This document shows, piece after piece, positions 58,154 to 64,000 of a stretch of DNA of 64,000 bases (the stretch's first letter is position 1; each line of letters starts with the position of its first letter). The stretch is taken from contig NZ_CAIWTY010000075.1 in NCBI RefSeq assembly GCF_903915725.1, positions 186,001 to 250,000 on the forward strand, written 5' to 3'. The notes beneath the pieces were generated by a model. It saw nothing but the letters and a program-made list of their open reading frames with translations. It was not told where the DNA came from and did not search any database. The DNA is from an uncultured Rhodopila sp. GTDB lineage: Bacteria > Pseudomonadota > Alphaproteobacteria > Acetobacterales > Acetobacteraceae. The position numbers were made by a program, and so were the translations under genes.

Positions 58154-60658
58154 CTACTCGTTCCTTAGGAGTGGCGCCGGCCGGACCCGCAAGGCGGCTG
58201 CTGTTCCAGCATAACCGAAAATCAGCATCAGTGCGAGTGCTCCCGCGAGAGTGACAATAAGCGTGACCGGCATGAAAATCCACTCCGTGTGCAGAATGTA
58301 ATGTGTGACCGCAAAGCTCGCGGCCGAGCCGACAACCGACGCGATCAGGCCGGCGGTCAGGCCGAGCAAGCCGAACTCGGTGAGCCAGGCGGCGCGGATC
58401 TGCGAGCGGGTCGCGCCGAGGGTTTTCAGGATCACTGCCTCCCGCACCCGCCGCCGCTGGCCGGCCGCCACCGCGCCAACCAGGACGAAGGTGCCGGCGA
58501 GCAAGGTCAGCGCCCCGGTCACCGTCAGCGCCGCCGCCACCTGGTTGAGCAACCCCGCGATGGCGGAGAGCACGTCCTCCACCCGGATGCCGGTCACGTT
58601 CGGCAACGCGTCCGTTACCGCCCGCAACAGGCCGCCCTGGGCCGCATCGGCGATCCTGACGGTCGCGATGTGGGTGTGCGGCGCGTGCGCCAGGAGCCCG
58701 GGGCTGGCGACCATGAAGAAATTGATGCCGAGCGACTGCCAGGCGATGTTGCGCAGGTTGGCGATCTTGAGGTCGATGTCGCGACCGAGCACGTTGACCC
58801 GGATGGTGTCGCCGATGCCGACATGCCAGCCCTTGGCCATGGCAGCATCGAACGACACCAGCGGCGGTCCGTCGTAGTCCGCCGCCCACCAGTCGCCCTG
58901 CACGAGGCGGGTGCCGTCGGGCGGTGTGGCGGCATAGGTCAGGCCGCGGTCGCCGCGCAGCGCCCAGGCCGTGTCGGGGGTTGCGTTGACGTCCTCGGCC
59001 GGAACCCCGTTCACCGAGACGACCCGGGCGCGCAGCGACGGCACCTGCTTCAGGTCCTGCATGCCGGGCTGAGCGCGGACGATCTGCTCGAAGCGGGGAA
59101 GCTGGTCGTTCTGGATATCGACAAAGAAGAAGCTGGGCGCGTTGGTTGGCAACTGCTCCTGGATCTGATGCTGCATATTGCCCTGGATGAGCGCCACCGA
59201 CGCCAGGGTGGACAGCCCGAGGCCGGCGGACAGCAGCAGAAGCGGTGTCGGCGCGCCGGGGCGATAAAGGTTGCCGACGCCAAGCCGGACCGAGGGCCAG
59301 CCAGTACGAGGCGCCCGCCGCGCCAGCGCCATGACGGCGGAAGCTCCGGCCCGGAACAGCAGCAGGGTCAGCCCCGCCGCCACACAGAAATAGAGTGCGA
59401 ACATCCGATCGGTTGCCGTGGCGACGGTCAGTCCGACAAGACCGAGCGCCAGCACGACATTGACGATGATCAGGGAGGTGGCCGGCCGCGTCGCCTCCGG
59501 GATCAGGCCGTCGCGGAACAGGGCGCCCCCGGGAATGCGGGATGCGCGACCGAGCGGCCAGAGTGAAAAGCACAGCGCAATAAGCAGCCCATAGGCAGCC
59601 GCGAGCGCCAGCGGTAACGGATATAGGCCAAGCACCGGCGGCACGGGCAATATCGGCGTCAGGAACCGCGCGCCGAGCAGCGGCAGCAGCGCGCCGATAG
59701 TCACGCCAATGACGATCCCGCCTGCCGCCAGCACCATCACCTGGATCAGGCAGACGACAAACACCAGCCCGGGCGAGGCGCCGAGGCAGCGCAGCGTCGC
59801 GATGGTCCGCGCCCTCGCGTCGAGCCAGGCGCGCACGCCGTTAGCGACGCCGATGCCTCCGACAAGAAGCGATGTGAGGCCGACCAGTGTCAGGAACAAA
59901 GCGGTTTGGTCGATGAAGCGGCGGACGCCGGGGGCGGCATCGCCGGGGTCGCGGATGCGCCAGCCCTGTTTTGCGAACTGGTCGTGGATCGCGGGTGCCA
60001 GGGCGGCCGCGTCGGGCGCGGTCAGGCGCATGGCGTATCGCACCATCGCACCGGGCGCGAGCAGGCCGGTGGCGGGCAGCGCGTCGGCGGAGATCAGCAC
60101 GCGCGGGCCGAGGATCGCGGCGGTGGCGACCCGGTCCGGTTCATGCGTCAGTGCGCCGGAGACCCGGAAGCTGGCAGTGCCAAGGCGGACCATATCGCCA
60201 GGGTGAAGCTGCAGACGATCGAGCACGATCGGATCGGCCAACAGGCCGTAGTGGCCGTCTTGGGTGCGCAGGGCATCGGCAAGCGGCTGGTCCGGCGCCA
60301 GGGTTGCGGTGCCGACGAGCGGCCAGTTCGCATCGACGGCCTTCAGCTCGATCAGTTGCCGCTCGCCGGAGGGCGCCACCAGCATGGAACGCATCTGCGT
60401 CACGCCGCTGGTCGTCGCGCCGCGCGTATGCAGCCAGTCATCCAGCGTGGCGGGTAGTGGCTGCGAGCCGCTGTCGATCTCCAGGTCGCCGCCGAGCAGG
60501 GCGCGGCCGTCGGTTGCCAACCCGGCATCGACGGCGGAGCGGAGGGTGCCGACAGAGGCGATGACTCCGACGCCAAGAGCGAGGCAGAGCAAGACGATCC
60601 ACAGGCCGCGCACGCCGCCGCGCAGCTCGCGGCGGGCGAGGGTGAGGGCGAGGATCAT
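58154..60658 (-). CDS. ABC transporter permease, FtsX/YbbP type
   Basis: 834 residues from ATG 60658. N-terminal LTLARRELRGGVRGLWIVLL is typical of YbbP-like permeases; two sets of four membrane segments with large periplasmic loops between. FtsX domains at about 262-380 and at the C-terminus (ILKTLGATRSQIRAAWLTEF near 750). YbbA-YbbP transporters are linked to export of lipids or envelope molecules and here neighbour tesA, as in E. coli. The ATPase gene ends 208 bp upstream; that gap is filled by repeat D. Substrate unknown. Confidence 0.92.
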   Translation of the reverse strand: MILALTLARRELRGGVRGLWIVLLCLALGVGVIASVGTLRSAVDAGLATDGRALLGGDLEIDSGSQPLPATLDDWLHTRGATTSGVTQMRSMLVAPSGERQLIELKAVDANWPLVGTATLAPDQPLADALRTQDGHYGLLADPIVLDRLQLHPGDMVRLGTASFRVSGALTHEPDRVATAAILGPRVLISADALPATGLLAPGAMVRYAMRLTAPDAAALAPAIHDQFAKQGWRIRDPGDAAPGVRRFIDQTALFLTLVGLTSLLVGGIGVANGVRAWLDARARTIATLRCLGASPGLVFVVCLIQVMVLAAGGIVIGVTIGALLPLLGARFLTPILPVPPVLGLYPLPLALAAAYGLLIALCFSLWPLGRASRIPGGALFRDGLIPEATRPATSLIIVNVVLALGLVGLTVATATDRMFALYFCVAAGLTLLLFRAGASAVMALARRAPRTGWPSVRLGVGNLYRPGAPTPLLLLSAGLGLSTLASVALIQGNMQHQIQEQLPTNAPSFFFVDIQNDQLPRFEQIVRAQPGMQDLKQVPSLRARVVSVNGVPAEDVNATPDTAWALRGDRGLTYAATPPDGTRLVQGDWWAADYDGPPLVSFDAAMAKGWHVGIGDTIRVNVLGRDIDLKIANLRNIAWQSLGINFFMVASPGLLAHAPHTHIATVRIADAAQGGLLRAVTDALPNVTGIRVEDVLSAIAGLLNQVAAALTVTGALTLLAGTFVLVGAVAAGQRRRVREAVILKTLGATRSQIRAAWLTEFGLLGLTAGLIASVVGSAASFAVTHYILHTEWIFMPVTLIVTLAGALALMLIFGYAGTAAALRVRPAPLLRNE

Positions 60659-60693
60659 GGGGCGATCCTGGCGACGGCGGCCGCCCAAGTCCC

Positions 60694-60840
60694 TGTGTCA
60701 TGGCCGGGCTTGGCCCGGCCATCCACGACTTTGCCGGAACCGGCACCGCAAGTCGTGGATGGCCGGGCCAAGCCCGGCCATGACACAATGTGGGACAAGC
60801 CCGGCCATGACACAATGTGGGACAATACCGGCCATGACAC
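60694..60840. repeat. Palindromic dispersed repeat, copy D with extra half units
   Basis: A 94 bp palindrome (60694-60787): TGTGTCATGGCC, GGCCATCCACGACTT, then the reverse complements GTCGTGGATGGCC and GGCCATGACACA. It is followed by two extra tandem half units of about 27 bp (AATGTGGGACAAGCCCGGCC and its copy with TACCGGCC, up to 60840). It lies between the ATPase and permease genes of the ABC transporter. Confidence 0.88.
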
Positions 60841-60866
60841 GGGGGAAGACGCGTGCCGCAACGGCC

Positions 60867-61586
60867 TCACGCCGCCACCGCCTCATCCACGCGCCCATCC
60901 GACAGATGCACCTGCCGATCGCAGCGCGAGGCCAGGTCGCGGTCGTGGGTGATCAGCAGCAGGGTGGTGCCGCTGTGTTGGCGCAGCGCGAACAACAGGT
61001 CGATCACCGACTGCCCGGTCGCATGGTCCAAATTCCCCGTCGGCTCATCCGCGAGCAGCAAGGCCGGTTCCGGGGCGAAGGCGCGGGCCAGCGCGACGCG
61101 CTGCTGCTCGCCGCCGGACAACTGGCCGGGCAAATGAGTCAGGCGGTGCGACAGGCCCACCGAGTCCAGCGCCGCGCGCGCCCGGGAACCGGCATCGCGG
61201 ACGCCGGCCAGTTCCAGCGGCACCGCGACGTTCTCCAGCGCGGTCATGGTGGGGATCAGATGAAACGCCTGGAAGACGATGCCGACGCTCTCGCGGCGCA
61301 GCCGGGCCAGCGCGTCCTCGTCCAGGCCGGTGATCTCTCGCCCGTCCAGCGCCACGCTGCCGGAGGTGGCGCGTTCCAGCCCGGCCAGCACCATCAGCAG
61401 GCTGGTCTTGCCCGAACCGGAGGGGCCGACAAGCCCGACGGCCTCCCCCCGTGCGATGTCGAGCGCGACTCCGCGCAGGATGTTGACCGGTCCAGCGGCG
61501 GACGGCACGCTGAGGTGCAGGTCCCGGATCCGCACCAGCGGCATGATGGCGCCGGCGAGCGGCGGAGTGATCGGAATGGCATCCAT
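60867..61586 (-). CDS. ABC transporter ATPase, YbbA/LolD type
   Basis: 239 residues from ATG 61586; longer frames upstream are antisense to tesA. ATPase of the FtsX-type transporter: Walker A GPSGSGKTSLLMVLAGLERA, signature LPGQLSGGEQQRVALARAFA, Walker B ALLLADEPTGNLDHATGQ, H-loop LITHDRDLA. The gene is divergent from tesA, whose proposed GTG start lies 46 bp away, so both share a short promoter region. The permease gene is 208 bp downstream, unusually far. Confidence 0.95.
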   Translation of the reverse strand: MDAIPITPPLAGAIMPLVRIRDLHLSVPSAAGPVNILRGVALDIARGEAVGLVGPSGSGKTSLLMVLAGLERATSGSVALDGREITGLDEDALARLRRESVGIVFQAFHLIPTMTALENVAVPLELAGVRDAGSRARAALDSVGLSHRLTHLPGQLSGGEQQRVALARAFAPEPALLLADEPTGNLDHATGQSVIDLLFALRQHSGTTLLLITHDRDLASRCDRQVHLSDGRVDEAVAA

Positions 61587-61632
61587 AGGAAAACTATATT
61601 GGGACGCGGTCCCGGGGCGGAAGGGCTGGTGC

Positions 61633-62238
61633 GTGGTTGCAATAATGTTATCTGTTCTGAATTCGGCCGCTGCCGCGCCGCCGAGGCTGCTGGTACTGGG
61701 GGATTCGCTTTCGGCCGGGTACGGATTGCCGCACGACCAGGGGTTCGAGGTGCAGTTGCAGCGGGCGCTGCAGGCGCACGGCCACGAGGTCTCGATCATC
61801 GACGGCGCCGTGTCCGGCGACACCAGTGCCGGCGGGCGGGCGCGTCTGGACTGGGCGCTGGGCGACGGCGCGGACGCGGCGATCGTCGAGCTTGGCGCGA
61901 ACGACGGGTTGCGGGGCCTCGATCCGAAGGACTTGGAGGCAAACCTGACCGCCATTCTCGACTCGCTGGCGGCGAAGCATATCCCGGTGCTCCTGACCGG
62001 CATGTATGCGCCGCCCAACCTGGGTCCGGACTACCAGGCGGCGTTCCGCGCGGTCTACGAGCGTCTCGGGAAGCGGCCGGGCGTGCTCTACGATGCGTTC
62101 TTTCTCCAAAGCGTGGCCACGGTGGACGACCTCAACCAGGCGGACCGGATGCATCCTAATCCGGAGGGCGTGCGGCGCATCGTTGCCCGTATCCTGCCGC
62201 TGGTGGAAAAGCTGTTGTCCGAGGCCAAGCCCGCTTAA
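61633..62238 (+). CDS. tesA: Lysophospholipase/arylesterase TesA (SGNH)
   Basis: 201 residues from GTG 61633, with GAAGGG 7 bp upstream; ATG 61645 and 61576 are alternatives. A short signal-like N-terminus (VAIMLSVLNSAAAA) precedes SGNH blocks: GDSLSAGYG (Ser25), GANDG (Asn90) and DRMHPNPEG (Asp171, His174). Typical of multifunctional thioesterase/lysophospholipase I. The divergent pairing with a YbbA-YbbP transporter is the same as in E. coli. Confidence 0.93.
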   Translation: MVAIMLSVLNSAAAAPPRLLVLGDSLSAGYGLPHDQGFEVQLQRALQAHGHEVSIIDGAVSGDTSAGGRARLDWALGDGADAAIVELGANDGLRGLDPKDLEANLTAILDSLAAKHIPVLLTGMYAPPNLGPDYQAAFRAVYERLGKRPGVLYDAFFLQSVATVDDLNQADRMHPNPEGVRRIVARILPLVEKLLSEAKPA

Positions 62239-62247
62239 GATGCCGCG

Positions 62248-62784
62248 ATGAGACTGTTTGTCGCCCTCGACCTGCCATGGAGTCTGCGGGAGAGGCTGTC
62301 GGCCCTGGCGGCCGGCGGATTGCCGGGCGCACGCTGGGTGCCTCCCGCCAACTACCACATGACGTTGCGGTTCATCGGCGAGACGCCCGGCCACCGCGCC
62401 GAGGACATCGACCTTGCGCTGAGCGGGCTGCGTGCGCGCGGGTTTTCACTGACCCTGGCCGGGCTGGGCACCTTCGCCAAAGGCGGCCGCAGCACGGCGC
62501 TATGGGTCGGGGTGGAGCGCAACCCGCAACTGGACCATTTGCAGAACAAGATCGAGATCGCGTTACAGCGCTGCGGGCTGGAGCCGGAGCGGCGGCGGTT
62601 CCAGCCGCACGTCACCCTGGCGCGGCTGGACAACGTGGCGGAGGGCAAGCTGGTGTCCTACGTCCAGGCGCACAACCTGTTTCGCGCGGACCCGGTGCCG
62701 GTGGAGCATTTTACCTTGTTCAGTTCCCTGCTTGGCAAGGAGGCGTCCGTCTATACGCCGGAGGTTGAGTACGAGCTGGGGTAG
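62248..62784 (+). CDS. thpR: RNA 2',3'-cyclic phosphodiesterase ThpR (2H/LigT family)
   Basis: 178 residues. Two HxT motifs: HMTLRF at 37-42 and HVTLAR at 121-126. N-terminal RLFVALDLPWSLRERLSALA and the middle QNKIEIALQRCGLEPERRRF fit 2H phosphoesterases. It acts on 2',3'-cyclic phosphate RNA ends. It begins 9 bp after tesA on the same strand. The gene ends 82 bp from the convergent monooxygenase gene. Confidence 0.95.
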   Translation: MRLFVALDLPWSLRERLSALAAGGLPGARWVPPANYHMTLRFIGETPGHRAEDIDLALSGLRARGFSLTLAGLGTFAKGGRSTALWVGVERNPQLDHLQNKIEIALQRCGLEPERRRFQPHVTLARLDNVAEGKLVSYVQAHNLFRADPVPVEHFTLFSSLLGKEASVYTPEVEYELG

Positions 62785-62866
62785 AAGGCCGTTGCCGGCG
62801 GGCACGCCCGCTCCGGCGCCATGACGGCGACCCCACCGCCCGGCGGGAGGCCGAGCGGTATTGGCG

Positions 62867-63175
62867 TTACGCCGGGGACAATACGTGGATAACCCGGCTG
62901 GCGATCAAATCCTTCGTCTTGGCGGCATATGCCTTCATGTGCGCCGAGGCGCCATGCGCCTTGAGGTGGTCGAGGCTTTCCCATTTCTCCAGCACCACGA
63001 AAGTGTCCGCGCCGAACGGGGTCTGTAGCGGGCCGACACCGTCGGCGTCGGTCGCGGGGCCGTATTCGATGCAGCCCGCCTCGGCATGCACCGCCGGGAC
63101 GTTGGCGTGGAACGCCTCCAGGATGGCGGCGCGGTTGCCTGGCTTGGCGGTGACGATGGCGACGACGTGGATCAT
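62867..63175 (-). CDS. Antibiotic biosynthesis monooxygenase-like (ABM) protein
   Basis: 102 residues; AGGAG before the ATG at 63175 with good spacing. Small ABM-fold protein: MIHVVAIVTAKPGNRAAILE, then EAGCIEYGPATDADGVGPLQ and FVVLEKWESLDHLKAHGASA, HMKAYA. The W and H pattern is that of YgiN-like quinol monooxygenases. It is a single gene between thpR and the alpha-glucosidase. Confidence 0.9.
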   Translation of the reverse strand: MIHVVAIVTAKPGNRAAILEAFHANVPAVHAEAGCIEYGPATDADGVGPLQTPFGADTFVVLEKWESLDHLKAHGASAHMKAYAAKTKDLIASRVIHVLSPA

Positions 63176-63243
63176 GGTGCTCTCCTGTATGTCGAGGGTC
63201 GCGATGTTGCCCCGGGATCGTCTCCGCGCGAAGCGCGGCGCGT

Positions 63244-64000
63244 TCAGCCGCCGGACGGTACAGAAACAAGCGAGGCTGCCGCTTCCGCTGGCTCGAGTTC
63301 GGCAAATAGCGCGCCGAACGGCGGCAGTAATGCGCCGGGATCCGCGAATCCGCTGGCCTTCAGCACCTCAAGGCGCCCGAACGCGGTCCGGTCGAAGGCA
63401 ACCGGCTGCCCGGACAGGTTGAACACTGCCAGCACCCGCTGTCCCTCATACTCGCGTATGCAGCCGATCAGTGGATCGGACAACGCGATCTGGTGCAGCG
63501 TGCCGCGAATTAAGGCTGGCATGCCACGCCGCCAGTGCAGGAAGCGCCGGTAGGCGTGCAGCAGCGAGTCCGGGTCCGCCTCCTGCGCGTCCGCCGCCAG
63601 CACACGGTGTGCCTCCGGCATCGGCAGCCAGGGGGTTTTGGACGTGGTGAACCCGCCATTGCGCTCGGCCGCGACCCACGGCATCGGAGTCCGGCTGCCG
63701 TCGCGCCCGCGGAACTCCGGCCAATAGGCAATGCCGAACGGGTCGCGCAGATCGGCTTCGGCCAGATGCGCTTCGGGCAATCCCAGTTCCTCGCCCTGAT
63801 AGAGGCAGACACTGCCGCGCAACGACAGCAGCAGCGCCATCAACAGGCGCGCGAAGGCCGGATCGGGGGGGGCCTCGCCGCGGCGCGGGTTCCACCGGCT
63901 GACCGCGCGCTCGACGTCGTGGTTGCTGAACGACCAGCAGATCCAGCCGTCCTCTCCTCCGGAGGAGATGTTTCGCAGCAGTCCGGAGACGGAGGCAACG
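63244..64000 (-). CDS. GH13 alpha-glucosidase/alpha-amylase family, C-terminal part
   Basis: Cut by the window edge; 251 visible residues of the C-terminal part. Region IV NHD is present in FSNHDVERAVSRWNPRRGEA, followed by LLMALLLSLRGSVCLYQGEE and PMPWVAAERNGGF, the pattern of alpha-glucosidase/trehalose synthase-type GH13 enzymes. The C-terminal beta domain (GCIREYEGQRVLAVFNLSGQ) is normal. Catalytic Asp/Glu residues lie outside the window, so activity cannot be confirmed here. Confidence 0.9.
   Translation of the reverse strand, partial: VASVSGLLRNISSGGEDGWICWSFSNHDVERAVSRWNPRRGEAPPDPAFARLLMALLLSLRGSVCLYQGEELGLPEAHLAEADLRDPFGIAYWPEFRGRDGSRTPMPWVAAERNGGFTTSKTPWLPMPEAHRVLAADAQEADPDSLLHAYRRFLHWRRGMPALIRGTLHQIALSDPLIGCIREYEGQRVLAVFNLSGQPVAFDRTAFGRLEVLKASGFADPGALLPPFGALFAELEPAEAAASLVSVPSGG

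Noticed and set aside
58122-59573. Minus-strand frame of over 480 codons inside the ABC permease gene
   Set aside because: Same strand but other frame; Arg/Gly/Pro-rich, no membrane segments, unlike the permease frame.
1-64000. tRNA, rRNA, CRISPR, insertion sequences
   Set aside because: No cloverleaf-like or rRNA segment, no identical spaced repeats and no transposase were recognised by reading; a covariance-model search could still find a missed tRNA.

Overview
The window is GC-rich bacterial chromosome and reads as an alphaproteobacterium, most plausibly of the Acetobacteraceae/Rhodospirillales. Supporting signs are an alphaproteobacterial SOS box (GTTC-N7-GTTC) upstream of recA, an Hsp20-DUF1150 pair, a flgB-flgC-fliE-fliQ-fliR-flhB operon divergent from fliO-fliP, a draT-draG pair typical of regulated nitrogen fixers, and a cyanide-insensitive cioAB oxidase. 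The species is not determined. No rRNA, tRNA, CRISPR array, transposase or integrase was recognised.

Bases 1-12886 hold the distal part of a contractile phage tail module on the plus strand: hub (cut by the window edge), spike gpV, wedge gp25/W-like, J/gp47-like, I/gp48-like, then five fibre or decoration proteins. These include a 13-repeat fibre with a beta-helix domain, an FN3 protein and an SGNH-esterase-like protein. The module ends 6 bp from a deaminase gene that overlaps recA. Then follow the flagellar genes (14595-19104), a cytochrome P450, hsp20-DUF1150, and def-fmt-truA.

Bases 23806-38555 are mostly housekeeping. They carry dapD-dapE coupled to two paralogous membrane proteins of unknown role, an FtsB-like protein, a universal stress protein, pdxH, an acyl-CoA dehydrogenase, a RES/Xre toxin-antitoxin pair, rsmD-rluB-purD, xseA, and an SDR/carboxymuconolactone decarboxylase pair. 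An FNR-type box lies between that pair and a p-cresol-methylhydroxylase-like operon (cytochrome c, middle gene, flavoprotein; 37519-40142).

Bases 40262-53428 are more accessory: draG-draT, a double-GT61 glycosyltransferase, a membrane protein, a type II restriction-modification pair (D12-class adenine methylase plus SacI-family nuclease), a SulP transporter and a ferritin-like protein. There is also an exosortase facing a choice-of-anchor A surface protein with an unusual C-terminal sorting signal. Bases 53570-64000 hold a SOUL protein, cioA-cioB-DUF2474, a BI-1 protein, a YbbA/YbbP-type ABC transporter divergent from tesA, thpR, a small monooxygenase and the C-terminal part of a GH13 alpha-glucosidase.

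Four related palindromic elements of about 80-150 bp lie at 17946, 54240, 57010 and 60694. They look like REPIN-type dispersed repeats. One supplies the C-terminus of the DUF2474 protein and another splits the ABC operon.
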